From positions 1 to 64,000 of the forward strand of contig NZ_JAFWFN010000002.1 of assembly GCF_017515565.1 (NCBI RefSeq): 64,000 nt of DNA, written 5' to 3'. Made by a program: the position numbers and the translations under genes. Under the pieces are notes generated by a model, which was given only the letters and a program-made list of their open reading frames with translations, ran no database searches and was not told the origin of the DNA. Below, one piece after another: positions 19,839 to 31,020 of this stretch (position 1 is the stretch's first letter; every line of letters begins with the position of its first letter). The DNA is from Halomonas sp. (GTDB lineage Bacteria > Pseudomonadota > Gammaproteobacteria > Pseudomonadales > Halomonadaceae).

Positions 19839-20498
19839 TCACCCCATCATTTCATCAATACGATCAACCAGTTTAAAGATACCCGTGGCGGCTTCACTAA
19901 TCCGCGTGGCGAGCATATAGGCAGGCGTTGTGACGACGCGATGCTCTAAGTCCACGACAATATCCTCAACGCTACAGCTGCGGTGCAGCCCGCCCATAGC
20001 ACTGATAGCACCTGAAACGGCGGGGTCATGGCCGATAGTCACCGCAATGCCTTCACCCAGCAGGCGGGGTACCATGACCGGTGCAATACACATCAGGCCA
20101 ATGGGCTTAGCGTCTTGTTTAAAGCCCGCTAGCGCGTCTTTTAGGCTCTCCAGCACCTGCATGCTGTCGCCTTGCGTAGCAAAGTCAGACAAGTTCTTAG
20201 CGGCACCAAACCCACCGGGCACAATCACCGCGTCAAATTCATCGGCATTTAGCTCGGTGATAGGGCTTATCTCGCCTCGGGCCAGCCGGGCCGACTCTTG
20301 CAGTACGTTGCGCTGCTCCCCTTCAACAGGCGATTGGGTTAAATGATTAATCACATGGTGCTGCTCCACATCTGGCGCAAAACAGCGGTAACCAATGCCC
20401 AACTGATCCAGGCGCAGCAGGGTTAGTGTGGTTTCGTAAATTTCTGAACCATCAAAAACGCCGCAGCCTGCTAATACGATTGCTACCTGTTTGGTCAT
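19839..20498 (-). CDS. elbB: ElbB, DJ-1/PfpI-superfamily glyoxalase
   Basis: A 219-residue class-I glutamine-amidotransferase-like (DJ-1/PfpI) protein. The start AIVLAGCGVFDGSEIYETTL, the nucleophile-elbow region IGLMCIAPVM with its cysteine, and the C-terminal helix match ElbB, reported to have glyoxalase III activity and linked genetically to isoprenoid synthesis. AAGGAGAT precedes the ATG. It stands alone on the minus strand and is divergent from hemB. Confidence 0.9.
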   Translation of the reverse strand: MTKQVAIVLAGCGVFDGSEIYETTLTLLRLDQLGIGYRCFAPDVEQHHVINHLTQSPVEGEQRNVLQESARLARGEISPITELNADEFDAVIVPGGFGAAKNLSDFATQGDSMQVLESLKDALAGFKQDAKPIGLMCIAPVMVPRLLGEGIAVTIGHDPAVSGAISAMGGLHRSCSVEDIVVDLEHRVVTTPAYMLATRISEAATGIFKLVDRIDEMMG

Positions 20499-20630
20499 GC
20501 CTATCTCCTTATGGTCGCCGTTATTTTCACCACTTGCCTAGCGACTTGGCAAACGTGTCACTTTAGTCAGTCCGCCTAACCGCCACAAGGCGGCTTTCGC
20601 CGCAGGTTATGGCTGATATACTCACTGTAA

Positions 20631-21680
<1,050 letters not shown>

Positions 21681-21706
21681 CCGCCCACTTCCCTAATTGC
21701 GCTGCT

Positions 21707-21741
21707 AAGATGACAAACAGGTGACACCTGTTTGTCATCTT
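21707..21741. repeat. 35-bp perfect palindrome between hemB and ppk1
   Basis: Left arm AAGATGACAAACAGGTG, one central A, right arm its exact reverse complement (17+1+17). It lies 27 nt after the hemB stop and about 70 nt before ppk1. The following bases (CCCCCTG) are not a U-tract, so it is not a classical terminator. It may act as an operator or as an RNA stem-loop. Confidence 0.85.
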
Positions 21742-21811
21742 CCCCCTGCATACTGCCGTAAATAAGCATTAACACGCTATGCTTGGAATAGGTCATTTAC
21801 GCGGGGCAGCC

Positions 21812-24004
21812 ATGGACAACCAACTATCAGATTCAATGCCATTAACGCCTAATGAGCCGTACAGTGGCGAAGGGGAAAGCTTGCCACTGCGCATCAATCG
21901 CACGCCCACCGGTGTGCAGGCACGGGAGTCCCACTCGGAAGCCGACCTGGACGACCCGCAGCTCTATTTCAACCGCGAACTTTCACATTTGCAGTTTAAT
22001 ATTCGCGTGTTGGAACAAGCGCTAGATGATGCGCACCCGCTTCTTAACAGACTAATGTTTCTGCTGATTTTCTCATCCAATATGGATGAGTTTTTTGAAA
22101 TTCGCGTTGCGGGCCTAAAGCATCAACTGGCACTGGGCGATGATACCACCGCTGCCGACGGCCGCTTGCCAAAGGCGCTGCTGGCGGAAGTCTCTGAGAT
22201 TGCCCATCAGCAGATTGCGCGCCAGTATCAAATTTTAAATGAGGTGCTGCTGCCCGCCCTAGAGGCCCAGGGCTTACGTTTTCGGCGCCGAGATCAGTGG
22301 GATGATGCCCTAAAAGCCTGGGTACAGGCGTTTTTTGAGCGCGAAATCATGCCGGTTATTAGTCCTATCGGCCTGGACCCCTCCCACCCCTTTCCCCGCT
22401 TAGTGAATAAAAGCCTTAATTTTATTGTTGAGCTAGAGGGTAAAGACGCCTTTGGCCGTGCGGGGGGAATGGCGATACTTCCCGCACCCCGCTCGCTGCC
22501 TCGCTTAATGGCCCTGCCCAAAGAGCTGTGTGCAGAGGGTTTTTCGGAGTATGTGTTTTTATCCTCCATGATTCACGCCCACGCCGAGGAGCTGTTCCCC
22601 GGCATGCGTGTACGCGGTTGCTACCAGTTCCGGCTTACGCGGAATGCGGATATGACCGTTGACCCGGAAGAGGTCTCCGACCTTGCCTCGGCGCTGCGCG
22701 GCGAGCTGCTGGCGCGCCGCTATGGCAGTGGCGTCCGCTTAGAGGTAGCCGACAACTGCCCTGATGACCTTGCCGACTTTCTACTGCGCCAATTTGAGTT
22801 GGAAACCAATGACCTATACCGAGTACAAGGGCCCGTTAACTTAACCCGCATGATGGCGGTGCTCGGCGACGTTGATCGCCCAGAACTGCTGTATCGGCCT
22901 TTTACTCCCAGCGTGCCCAAAGTGCTCAAGGGCGGTAGCCTGTTTAGCGCTATCGCCAAAAGCGATATTTTGCTGCATCACCCGTTTCAAGCCTTTTCGC
23001 CTATTGAGGACTTACTTCGCGAAGCTGCCCGCGACCCGGACGTGCTGGCCATCAAGCAGACGCTTTACCGAACCGGCGCCGACTCTTCCATTGTGAGCGC
23101 CCTGGTAGAGGCCGCAAGCCACGGCAAGGAAGTCACCGTGGTGATAGAGCTACGGGCGCGTTTTGACGAAGCCGACAACCTGCAGCTAGCGGCTAGATTG
23201 CAGGAAGCGGGCGCCATCGTAATTTACGGCATTATGGCTTACAAAACCCACGCCAAAATGCTGCATATTGTGCGCCGGGAAAAAAACGAGCTACGCTACT
23301 ACGCCCACCTGGGAACCGGTAACTACCACGCTAAAACCGCCAAGCTTTACACCGACTACAGTCTGCTTACGTCGAATACAGCACTCTGCGCCGATGTGCA
23401 CAAAGTGTTTCAGCAGCTTTCTGGCATGGGCCGTGCGCGCAAAATCGATACCCTCCTCCATGCGCCGTTTACGCTCCACGAGCGTTTGGTAGAGATGATC
23501 GACCGTGAGGCCCAGTTAGCCCGCAAGGGCAAGCGTGGTCATATCATTATCAAATGCAATTCACTGACAGAACCCAAGCTGATTAAAGCGCTGTACCGCG
23601 CATCCCAGGCGGGGGTGGAGTGCGACCTGATTATCCGTGGAATGTGCTGCCTTAAACCAGGCATTGAAGGCGTCTCAGAGAATATTCGCGTGCGTTCTAT
23701 TATTGGCCGTTTTTTGGAGCATACCCGGGTATTCCACTTCCATAACGACGGCAAATCGGAAACCTGGTGCTCAAGCGCCGACTTTATGTCGCGCAATATG
23801 TTCCACCGAGTTGAAACCTGCTTCCCGCTGCTGGATAAGAAGCTCGCCAACCGGGTTCGTAAAGACTTAGAAACCTATCTGGTCGATAACTGCCAAAGCT
23901 GGCTACTGCAGAGCGACGGCAGCTATCAGCTACAGGACCCTGGTAACAGCGATGCGATTAGCGCTCAAGAAACGTTGCTCTACGCCTACGCTTCAAAAAG
24001 CTAA
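21812..24004 (+). CDS. ppk1: Polyphosphate kinase 1
   Basis: Reversible transfer of the ATP gamma-phosphate onto inorganic polyphosphate; membrane-associated. About 730 residues. Seen in order: N domain with [20 protein letters not shown], head domain [15 protein letters not shown], first PLD-like half with [13 protein letters not shown] (autophosphorylated His) and [18 protein letters not shown], second half with [12 protein letters not shown] and SSADFMSRN. The ATG at 21812 is preferred because GGGG lies 6 nt upstream and the ATG at 21779 has none; the first ~45 residues are poorly conserved either way. hemB next to ppk1 is a known order. Confidence 0.95.
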   Translation: MDNQLSDSMPLTPNEPYSGEGESLPLRINRTPTGVQARESHSEADLDDPQLYFNRELSHLQFNIRVLEQALDDAHPLLNRLMFLLIFSSNMDEFFEIRVAGLKHQLALGDDTTAADGRLPKALLAEVSEIAHQQIARQYQILNEVLLPALEAQGLRFRRRDQWDDALKAWVQAFFEREIMPVISPIGLDPSHPFPRLVNKSLNFIVELEGKDAFGRAGGMAILPAPRSLPRLMALPKELCAEGFSEYVFLSSMIHAHAEELFPGMRVRGCYQFRLTRNADMTVDPEEVSDLASALRGELLARRYGSGVRLEVADNCPDDLADFLLRQFELETNDLYRVQGPVNLTRMMAVLGDVDRPELLYRPFTPSVPKVLKGGSLFSAIAKSDILLHHPFQAFSPIEDLLREAARDPDVLAIKQTLYRTGADSSIVSALVEAASHGKEVTVVIELRARFDEADNLQLAARLQEAGAIVIYGIMAYKTHAKMLHIVRREKNELRYYAHLGTGNYHAKTAKLYTDYSLLTSNTALCADVHKVFQQLSGMGRARKIDTLLHAPFTLHERLVEMIDREAQLARKGKRGHIIIKCNSLTEPKLIKALYRASQAGVECDLIIRGMCCLKPGIEGVSENIRVRSIIGRFLEHTRVFHFHNDGKSETWCSSADFMSRNMFHRVETCFPLLDKKLANRVRKDLETYLVDNCQSWLLQSDGSYQLQDPGNSDAISAQETLLYAYASKS

Positions 24005-24014
24005 CCATACACCG

Positions 24015-24044
24015 AAAAAACCCCGCTGCTTTGTGCAGCGGGGG
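24015..24044 (-). terminator. Rho-independent terminator of metE
   Basis: Stem CCCCGCTGC, loop TTTGT, complementary arm; on the minus strand it is followed by a run of six T. Sits between the convergent ppk1 and metE. Confidence 0.85.
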
Positions 24045-24066
24045 TGATGAAGTAACGCCAATGCGT

Positions 24067-26364
24067 TTACGCGTAGCGCTGCCGGAGTATTTTGGCCGCC
24101 TCCACCATATTAGCCAAGGCGGGTTCTACTTCTGCCCAGCCTCGGGTTTTCAAGCCACAATCGGGGTTCACCCATAGCCGTTCGGCGGGGATCTTTTCCA
24201 AGGCTTTCTCCATCAAATCAACCATCCAGCTCACTTCGGGGATATTCGGGGTGTGAATATCATACACCCCCGGCCCAATTTCATTCGGGTAGGCGAAGTC
24301 CTGAAACGCATCCAGTAGCTGCATATCTGAGCGGGAGGTTTCGATGGTGATCACATCGGCGTCGAGTGCCGCAATTGCGCCGATAATGTCGTTAAACTCC
24401 GAATAGCACATGTGGGTATGAATCTGTGTGCTATCAGCAACGCCCGCGGCGCTTAGCTGAAAACTTTCTACCGCCCAGTCCAGGTAGCCTTGCCATTCGT
24501 GCTGACGCAGCGGCAGCCCTTCGCGCAGCGCTGGCTCGTCAATCTGAATCACCTGAATACCGGCTTTTTCCAGATCCACTACCTCATCGCGCAGCGCCAG
24601 GGCGATCTGTCGACAGGTAGTGGCCCGGGGCTGGTCGTCGCGGACAAACGACCACTGTAAAATGGTGACTGGCCCGGTAAGCATACCTTTCATCGGTTTT
24701 TGGGTTAGCGTTTGGGCGAACTCGCTCCAGCGCACGGTCATCGGCGTCGGACGCGTTACATCACCAAAAATAATCGGCGGCTTAACACAGCGGGTACCGT
24801 AACTTTGCACCCAGCCAAAGCGGGTAAAAGCAAAACCCTCTAGCTGCTCACCGAAATACTCCACCATGTCATTTCGCTCGGCTTCGCCGTGCACCGGCAC
24901 ATCCAGCCCTAACGCTTCCTGCCGCTCAACGGCGTAGGCGATCTCTTCACGCATACGCGCTTCGTAGTCAGCTTGGCTAAGCTCACCTGCTTTAAATGCC
25001 CGTCGCGCGGCACGAATCTCATTGGTTTGAGGGAAAGAACCAATCGTAGTAGTGGGAAACAACGGCAGCGCGAGCGACCGACGCTGAGCCACAGCGCGTG
25101 TCGCATACGAAGAACGACGCTGACTATCCTGCTCGGTAATCGCCGCTAAACGCTGGCTAACCGCCGGTTGGTGAATACGCGCGGACTCTCGGCGAGTATC
25201 TAAGGCCCGTGTTGCTTCGCTCACCCGCTGCTCGTCTACGGCGGTGGCACGATTATCGACTAGGCGAGTTAGCGTAACGACTTCATCGAGCTTTTGACGG
25301 GCGAAGGCCAGCCAACTCACTAAATCGCTATCCAGCTCGGCTTCCTGAGTAAGGTCTACCGGTACGTGTAACAGTGAGCAGCTTGGCGCTAACCATAACC
25401 GTTGTCCAAGGCGTACTTTTAGGGGCAGTAAGCGTTCACGCAGTGCCGCTAAATCCGCACGCCAAATGTTACGCCCATCCACAAAGCCAATAGAGAGCAC
25501 TTGGTGAGGGCTTAACCGGTCAATCACGTTTTCAACCTGCTGGGGCGCGCGAACCGCATCGATATGCAGCCCTGCCACGGGCAAGCGGGTAGTTAATGAG
25601 AGGTTGTCGCCTAGCGCGCCAAAATACGTGGCAACCAGCACCTTAACCGGTGCCGACTGCAGCCGGTGATAAGCACGCTCAAATGCTTGCTGCCACGCCA
25701 GGGGTAGGTCCTGCACCAGCGCTGGCTCGTCCAACTGCACCCACTCAATGCCCTGGGTAGCCAATCGAGAGAGGATGGCGCTATACACATCCAGAACGTT
25801 GTCCAACAGCGTCAAGCGGTCAAACTCGCTGCCCTTGGTTTTACCCAACCACAGCCAAGTCAGCGGGCCGGTTAGGGTTACTTTGGGGGTAAAGCCTGCC
25901 TGCAGGGCTTCGTCCACTTCGTCAAATAAGCGCTGAGAGGCCAGCGTAAACGTCTGCCCTTCGTGCAGCTCCGGCACCAGGTAGTGGTAGTTGGTATCGA
26001 AATATTTGGTCATTTCGCAGGCGGCCGCAGGTTTGCCGCTAGGCGCACGGCCACGCGCCATACGAAAGGCCGTGTCTAACGCTACGTCTCCCGCAGAGAC
26101 CTCTTGTTGAGCGCCAAAGCGTCCTGGCACGGCACCCAGCATCACTGAAACGTTAAGCACCTGGTCATAGAATGCAAAATCACCGACGCTAACAAAATCC
26201 AAGCCAGCGTTTTGCTGCGTTTGCCAATGGTGCAGACGCAGCGCCTGTCCTGCTGCCTCTAATTCTTCACGGGTTACCTCACCCTTCCAGTAAGCTTCGG
26301 TTACTTTCTTAAGTTCGCGCTGAGCGCCAATGCGGGGATAGCCGAGAATATGAGAAACTGTCAT
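24067..26364 (-). CDS. metE: Cobalamin-independent methionine synthase
   Basis: Transfers the methyl group of 5-methyltetrahydropteroyltri-L-glutamate to homocysteine; cytoplasmic zinc enzyme. 765 residues: N-terminal barrel starting [18 protein letters not shown], and catalytic C-terminal barrel with [15 protein letters not shown], the zinc ligands in HTHMCYSEF, and [14 protein letters not shown] 26364 is supported by AAGGA 6 nt upstream; the frame could extend 10 codons further but without a signal. Divergent from metR, its expected activator. Confidence 0.97.
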   Translation of the reverse strand: MTVSHILGYPRIGAQRELKKVTEAYWKGEVTREELEAAGQALRLHHWQTQQNAGLDFVSVGDFAFYDQVLNVSVMLGAVPGRFGAQQEVSAGDVALDTAFRMARGRAPSGKPAAACEMTKYFDTNYHYLVPELHEGQTFTLASQRLFDEVDEALQAGFTPKVTLTGPLTWLWLGKTKGSEFDRLTLLDNVLDVYSAILSRLATQGIEWVQLDEPALVQDLPLAWQQAFERAYHRLQSAPVKVLVATYFGALGDNLSLTTRLPVAGLHIDAVRAPQQVENVIDRLSPHQVLSIGFVDGRNIWRADLAALRERLLPLKVRLGQRLWLAPSCSLLHVPVDLTQEAELDSDLVSWLAFARQKLDEVVTLTRLVDNRATAVDEQRVSEATRALDTRRESARIHQPAVSQRLAAITEQDSQRRSSYATRAVAQRRSLALPLFPTTTIGSFPQTNEIRAARRAFKAGELSQADYEARMREEIAYAVERQEALGLDVPVHGEAERNDMVEYFGEQLEGFAFTRFGWVQSYGTRCVKPPIIFGDVTRPTPMTVRWSEFAQTLTQKPMKGMLTGPVTILQWSFVRDDQPRATTCRQIALALRDEVVDLEKAGIQVIQIDEPALREGLPLRQHEWQGYLDWAVESFQLSAAGVADSTQIHTHMCYSEFNDIIGAIAALDADVITIETSRSDMQLLDAFQDFAYPNEIGPGVYDIHTPNIPEVSWMVDLMEKALEKIPAERLWVNPDCGLKTRGWAEVEPALANMVEAAKILRQRYA

Positions 26365-26463
26365 GATGAATCCTTCCAACGTGAATGATTTCACACAGTC
26401 TGACCACCGCCAAAAGGTGAATCAAACTAAAGTTTCTAATACCCAACATGAAATAAAATCACA
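26365..26463. promoter_or_regulatory. metE-metR divergent control region
   Basis: 99 nt shared by two divergent genes. It holds GTGAATGATTTCAC (26381-26394), an inverted repeat with arms GTGAA/TTCAC and a 4-nt centre, resembling but not exactly matching the MetR consensus TGAA-N5-TTCA. A second half-site GGTGAA lies at 26415-26420. MetR/homocysteine control is expected from the E. coli system; this is inference. Confidence 0.4.
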
Positions 26464-27402
26464 ATGATTGAATTACGCCATCTGCGAACGCTGCTTGCTC
26501 TGCGAGAAACAGGCTCTTTGGTGGAGGCTGCTGAGCGCGTGCACCTCACCCAGTCGGCCTTATCCCACCAGCTTAAAGACTTGGAAAGCCGAGTTGACAG
26601 CCCTTTATTCGCGCGTAAAACCCGCCCCGTTGAATTTACCCGGGCAGGGCTACGCCTGCTGGCGTTGGCCGATGAGATTCTGCCTGCGGTGCGTAAAGCC
26701 GAGCGGGATCTAGCCCGCTTAGCAGGCACCGAACAGGGGCGGCTGCATATGGCCATTGAGTGCCACAGCTGTTTTCAGTGGCTGATGCCTACGGTGGATT
26801 ATTTTCGCGATCACTGGCCAGAAGTGGAGATTGATATTCCCAGCGGCCACCACTTCGACCCTTTGCCCGCACTCGCCCGCGAGCAGTTGGACTTAGTGAT
26901 TACCGCAGACCCCCAGCCGCTAGAGGGCATTCACTATGCGCCACTATTTCGTTACGAGGGGCTGCTGGCCGTTGCACGACAGCATGATTTTGCGGGGCAG
27001 GCGTTTATCGAACCCAAAGCGCTTGCCGAGGAGACGCTGATCACCTATCCGGTAGAGCACACTAGACTGGATGTATTTAGCCAGTTTTTATCCCCCGCCA
27101 ACGTTCGGCCGAAAGAGATCCGCACCGCCGAGCTAACCATCATGATGATGCAGCTGGTGGCCAGTGGGCGGGGCGTCTGCGCGCTGCCGAACTGGGCGCT
27201 CACCGAGTATTTAGAGCGCGATTACGTGTGCGCCGTTAAATTAGGCGAAAACGGTATCTGGAGCACGCTATACGCCGCCATTCGTGAAGACAACTTAGAG
27301 GCGCCATGGATGCAGGACTTTCTACGCACCGCCCGGGAAACCTCCTTTGCCGTACTGTCGGGTATTAAGCCGGCAAGTCGCGACGAGGAATCAGCAGCGT
27401 AA
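26464..27402 (+). CDS. metR: LysR-type regulator MetR
   Basis: A 312-residue LysR-family regulator. N-terminal winged helix-turn-helix: MIELRHLRTLLALRETGSLVEAAERVHLTQSALSHQ, reading exactly like MetR, then the linker helix and a periplasmic-binding-type effector domain (ECHSCFQWLMPTVDYFRDHWPEVEIDI). MetR uses homocysteine as co-activator for metE. Divergence from metE supports the assignment. Its 3' end overlaps the convergent rstB gene by 38 nt. Confidence 0.94.
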   Translation: MIELRHLRTLLALRETGSLVEAAERVHLTQSALSHQLKDLESRVDSPLFARKTRPVEFTRAGLRLLALADEILPAVRKAERDLARLAGTEQGRLHMAIECHSCFQWLMPTVDYFRDHWPEVEIDIPSGHHFDPLPALAREQLDLVITADPQPLEGIHYAPLFRYEGLLAVARQHDFAGQAFIEPKALAEETLITYPVEHTRLDVFSQFLSPANVRPKEIRTAELTIMMMQLVASGRGVCALPNWALTEYLERDYVCAVKLGENGIWSTLYAAIREDNLEAPWMQDFLRTARETSFAVLSGIKPASRDEESAA

Positions 27403-28972
27403 AGCGGGCGCCCCCTAAGGTAGGGCTGGTATCGACGGTGACACTCCCCCTGTGACCCGCCATGATTTTCTGGACGATGGAGAGCCCCAGCCCATAGCCA
27501 CCGGAGCTACGGGCGCGGCTATCGTCTAGCCGTGCGAAAGGTTTGAAAATATCGCCACGTGCTTCAAGGGGGATACCTGGGCCATCATCTTCAACGTCAA
27601 TACGCACGAGGTTCGGCTCATCGCACAGGCGAATCACTACCTGGGATTTGCCATAGCGGCACGCGTTACCTACCAGGTTTTGCAGTGCCCGTTGCAGGTA
27701 GCGGGGTTCCGCGTACAGCTCAATGTCAGCACCAGGATCAAGGGTTAAGTTCAACCCTTTGTGCAGCGGCAACAGCGTATCAATGACGCGCTCAGCCATT
27801 GCTCGGCACTCGACCAGCGCCATCTCTAACTCAGCGCCATTAATCGTTTCGCCGCCTAAGCGGGCATAGGTGAGTATCTCATCGACGAGCTCATCAAGCT
27901 CTGCGATATCGGCATCAATTCCCTGGAGTTGGCGCCGAATAGCTGGCTGATCGGTCATATCTTCGACCATTTGTACCGCAAAGCGAATACGCGCCACGGG
28001 AGTGCGCAGTTCATGGGAAACGGCGCGGATCATCTCTTGTTGCCCACGCAGTAGGGTTTGAACTTGATTTGCCATGCCATTAAACGCCATGCCGACACGA
28101 CCTAAAAAATCACCACTCTCGACTTTAACGCGGGTTTCTAAACGCCCGCTGGCAATCCGCGTGGCCGCAAGCTCCAGGCGCGCCATACGGGCTTCAATAC
28201 TGCGCATAATTAAGTAGATAATTAGGCTGAGCACGATCATTAAGCCTACTAATAGCGGCAAGTGCAGATTCACTGGCAGCGTATCGCCACGGGAGATGGG
28301 GCCAGCCTGAACCCACTGGTTTTCGTCAGGTAGCTGATAGAGTAAGGTGATTGCCAGTTTATCGGTCGCAAGTCGCGTAAGAACCCCGCCCAGCGTTAGT
28401 TGAAACTGCTGTTCGAGCGTTAGGTCGTCAGGCAGCGAGGAGAGTAACGTGAGTGGCCAACTGCCTGCGCGTAACGACGCCATGGCGGCTGCCCGCTCAT
28501 TGGCGGGCGTCTCGGCAAGCCACTCACCCAACAGCACAAGGCTGCCCTGCCACTGCCGCTCGCTCCACGCCACCAGGGTGGCTTCCAGCATCCAACTACC
28601 CTCGTCGCTGTCCGAGGGTAGCCGCTGGCGAAGCCGCCATGGCGATTCAGCCACAACAACATTGCCCCGCTCTATGCGAGTTCGCTCAAAATAGCCAAGC
28701 TCAGCGTCTTCCAGCGAGCTTAACGATAGCTGCATTCCCAGCGCTTCAGAGAATCGGCCAAGGCGCTCTTCACGCTGCGCCACGGGTAAATCGGCAAGCT
28801 GCTGGGTCATTAGTGACATGGGCAGTGCGGCGAGCTGCTCCCGGTAATCCTCACGGCGAACCTGCTCAATAAACGAGCGCCCACCCAAAGCAATCAGGAA
28901 TACCACACATAACGCTAGCCCCAGCAGTAAATAGAACCTTAAAAAAGAGCCGTGGCTGAGCACTCGCCGCAT
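27365..28972 (-). CDS. rstB: Sensor histidine kinase RstB-like
   Basis: Inner-membrane kinase of a two-component pair. 535 residues: helix 1 about 12-30, periplasmic region about 31-240, helix 2 about 241-265, HAMP linker about 266-320, H-box AVSHELRTPVARIRF with the phospho-accepting His320, N-box LVGNACRYGK, G-boxes DDGPGIP and GGYGLGLSIV. The H-box and domain spacing resemble E. coli RstB, and the partner regulator strongly resembles RstA. GAGG lies 8 nt before the ATG, 17 nt after the rstA stop. The periplasmic region is larger than in E. coli RstB, so the signal may differ. Confidence 0.85.
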   Translation of the reverse strand: MRRVLSHGSFLRFYLLLGLALCVVFLIALGGRSFIEQVRREDYREQLAALPMSLMTQQLADLPVAQREERLGRFSEALGMQLSLSSLEDAELGYFERTRIERGNVVVAESPWRLRQRLPSDSDEGSWMLEATLVAWSERQWQGSLVLLGEWLAETPANERAAAMASLRAGSWPLTLLSSLPDDLTLEQQFQLTLGGVLTRLATDKLAITLLYQLPDENQWVQAGPISRGDTLPVNLHLPLLVGLMIVLSLIIYLIMRSIEARMARLELAATRIASGRLETRVKVESGDFLGRVGMAFNGMANQVQTLLRGQQEMIRAVSHELRTPVARIRFAVQMVEDMTDQPAIRRQLQGIDADIAELDELVDEILTYARLGGETINGAELEMALVECRAMAERVIDTLLPLHKGLNLTLDPGADIELYAEPRYLQRALQNLVGNACRYGKSQVVIRLCDEPNLVRIDVEDDGPGIPLEARGDIFKPFARLDDSRARSSGGYGLGLSIVQKIMAGHRGSVTVDTSPTLGGARFTLLIPRRDLPA

Positions 28973-28989
28973 AAGGCGAACCTCTCTAA

Positions 28990-29748
28990 TTAACTGTCTT
29001 TAACAAAAAGATAGCCCTTGCTACGCACTGTTTTAATGCGGTGAGGCTGGTTGGGATCATCGCCAATTTTGGGCCGGATACGCGAGACACGCACATCAAT
29101 TGAACGATCTTGCCCATCGTACTTGATACCACGCAGATCGCTAAAGATCTCTTCTCGGGTCAGTACCCGGCCAGCGTTACGGGCTAATAACCACAAAAGA
29201 TCAAATTCTGCGCTGGTTAGGTCAATACGCTCGCCGGATAACCACGCCTCTCGGGTCGCGTTATCTATCTCCAAATTCTCAAACTTAAGGCGCATTTCGC
29301 CATCGGCGGAGGGGCCATCAGCACGCCGCAGTAGGGCACGCATACGGGCGAGCAGCACCCGCGGCTGAACCGGCTTGGGCACATAGTCATCCGCCCCCAT
29401 CTCTAGTCCCAGCACCTGGTCTAAATCATCGGTGCGGGCGGTCAACATCATAATAGGGCCGGCAAAATTAGGCCGCACACGCCGACAAATAGCTAACCCA
29501 TCTTCCCCTGGCAACATTAAGTCGAGAATGACGAGATCAGGCTGTAGGGTTAAAATGCGATCAACACCCTTCGCGCCGTCGGACTCCAGCGTGACTTGAA
29601 AGCCGTTGGCTTCCAAGTAGTCGCGCGTGAGCTCCGCCAAGCGCTGGTCATCTTCAATAATCAGCACGTGGTCCTGATCAGGATAGTCAGGCACTGCTGG
29701 CTCTTGTGACCCAAGTGCTTGAAATTGCTGCTCCAAGTGATCTGTCAT
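28990..29748 (-). CDS. rstA: OmpR-family response regulator RstA-like
   Basis: 252 residues: receiver domain with acidic pocket EDD and phospho-acceptor D76 in LVILDLMLPGEDG, conserved Lys in YVPKPVQP, then a winged-helix output domain containing FDLLWLLARNAGRVLTRE, LRGIKYDGQDRSIDVRVSR and IKTVRSKGYLF. The segment RGxxYDGxDRSxDV is characteristic of RstA. About 25 extra residues precede the receiver. First gene of the rstA-rstB unit; in enterobacteria RstA belongs to the PhoPQ network and acid/metal responses, but targets here are unknown. Confidence 0.87.
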   Translation of the reverse strand: MTDHLEQQFQALGSQEPAVPDYPDQDHVLIIEDDQRLAELTRDYLEANGFQVTLESDGAKGVDRILTLQPDLVILDLMLPGEDGLAICRRVRPNFAGPIMMLTARTDDLDQVLGLEMGADDYVPKPVQPRVLLARMRALLRRADGPSADGEMRLKFENLEIDNATREAWLSGERIDLTSAEFDLLWLLARNAGRVLTREEIFSDLRGIKYDGQDRSIDVRVSRIRPKIGDDPNQPHRIKTVRSKGYLFVKDS

Positions 29749-29964
29749 CCTTTTTCTTCACTCCGCTTAGGTCGTATGTGTAAACACCCACTTTTTTTGC
29801 TAAAAGTAGGTTGTGATAGCGTTCAGGATACCTCAAAACCACGCCAACGCCTGCCTCTTCCTGCTTATCTTGTTGAACCGTTTAGGAGCACCTTGATTAT
29901 TCCATCGTCAAGCGCTAATGTGAATTAAGACTAACTGTCGACAATCTGACAGGAGGAGAGAGCG

Positions 29965-30102
29965 ATGGACAGTGGCAAAACTAAAAGTGTCATCAAGCGC
30001 GTTTATGTACCCACCCAAGTGCGCGACTTGCCCAATGGAGAAAAATTAAAAATCCCTGGGCATTACAAAGCGCCTCCCAGTAGCAATAGCTTGCCTGACT
30101 AG
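29965..30102 (+). CDS. Small unrecognised 45-residue protein
   Basis: ATG preceded by a perfect AGGAGG at an 8-nt spacing, and followed 56 nt after the stop by a clear terminator, so it looks like a complete small transcription unit. The product is basic and proline-containing (MDSGKTKSVIKRVYVPTQV at the start), with no membrane helix or signal peptide. I do not recognise a family. An inverted repeat CTGTC/GACAG (29936-29953) overlaps the ribosome binding site region and could modulate translation. Confidence 0.65.
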   Translation: MDSGKTKSVIKRVYVPTQVRDLPNGEKLKIPGHYKAPPSSNSLPD

Positions 30103-30157
30103 CTCACTAAGCAATCCTATCGTAACCCCATGTTTAGGTAGTGAAGAAAACACCACT

Positions 30158-30191
30158 AAAAAAGGCAGGCTCATTAGAGCCTGCCTTTTTT
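30158..30191. terminator. Bidirectional terminator
   Basis: Stem of 15 bp starting AAAAAAGGCAGGCTC, loop ATTA, T run on both strands; between the 45-residue ORF and the convergent PLDc_N gene. Confidence 0.9.
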
Positions 30192-30227
30192 ACGCTTGTT
30201 TGCCTAAACAGAGTAGCGTCCAACTCG

Positions 30228-30407
30228 CTATCCTTTGGGCCCAAGCAAGAACCAGGCGATCAAACCAACCAGTGGGAAAAACAGCAATACTAAGATCCAC
30301 AACAGCTTCGATACACCGCCAGCAGAACTTTTGGCAACCTTAACCACGGCCCAAATCACAATAATGAGCCAAATAAGACCTAATAAACCACCTACTTCAA
30401 TACCCAT
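30228..30407 (-). CDS. PLDc_N-domain small membrane protein
   Basis: A 59-residue protein with two hydrophobic helices (LLGLIWLIIVIWAVVKV and LLWILVLLFFPLVGLIAWFL) and the ending GPK, the signature of the PLDc_N (phospholipase D nuclease N-terminal) family found as stand-alone small inner-membrane proteins. AAGGAG lies 5 nt before the ATG. Function unknown. Confidence 0.82.
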   Translation of the reverse strand: MGIEVGGLLGLIWLIIVIWAVVKVAKSSAGGVSKLLWILVLLFFPLVGLIAWFLLGPKG

Positions 30408-30485
30408 AGCAACTCCTTAGCGTGTTGGCATCCATGAGTTTCCAGCTAATCACAACATGTCGCCGCTGACAAGTTTGACCCATCG

Positions 30486-30995
30486 TCACGGTAGGCTCAG
30501 CACCATTTCACCATCACGCATTTCAATCGCCAGCAAGTTTAAAAAACTCATTCCAAGCAGCACCGTATCGCGCTCCATACCTGGGCTAATCGACCCCTGA
30601 ACGTTGTTTGCGCGTATACCGCCTAAGGTCACTTCATCTAGCATGGTTAAGCTGCCTTCAACACGCCCATTCGCCGTGTTAAACCAGGCGCTGCGGCCTG
30701 GTTCTAAGCCTAGGCTGGCGGCTAAATCCCGAGGCACTGCAACGTAGGTAGCGCCGGTATCCAGCAAAAATGTAACCGGTTCGCCGTTAATCTCACCTGG
30801 TGCCTCAAAATGCCCCGCGCGCGTGCGCTTTAGGGTGACAGGGCCACCATCAGGCGTTGCGTTCATAACATGGGCGTTGGGTGTCATGATGTTGTCAAAG
30901 CCACCGTCAACCAACCAAGTGCCCGCTCCGATAAGCAACACCCAGAAAAGCAGCATCATGACGATACCACCGCGCTGCGCTGTGTATGAAGTCAT
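30486..30995 (-). CDS. Retropepsin-like aspartic protease
   Basis: A 169-residue predicted periplasmic or membrane-tethered clan AA protease. One N-terminal hydrophobic helix (about 11-28), then a single pepsin-like half domain with FLLDTGATYVAVP (catalytic DTG at 79-81), ANGRVEGSLTMLDEV and VLLGMSFLNLL (the ILG motif equivalent). Such proteins dimerise like retroviral protease. Its substrate is unknown. It begins just downstream of the MFS gene stop region's opposite side and is transcribed on the same strand as its neighbours. Confidence 0.85.
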   Translation of the reverse strand: MTSYTAQRGGIVMMLLFWVLLIGAGTWLVDGGFDNIMTPNAHVMNATPDGGPVTLKRTRAGHFEAPGEINGEPVTFLLDTGATYVAVPRDLAASLGLEPGRSAWFNTANGRVEGSLTMLDEVTLGGIRANNVQGSISPGMERDTVLLGMSFLNLLAIEMRDGEMVLSLP

Positions 30996-31020
30996 GCGCC
31001 TCCTTAGGCTTTACGCTTTT

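Noticed and set aside
21707-21775. PhoB box upstream of ppk1
   Set aside because: TTGTCATCTT within the palindrome recalls half a Pho box, but a second half-site at the proper 11-nt spacing is not found.
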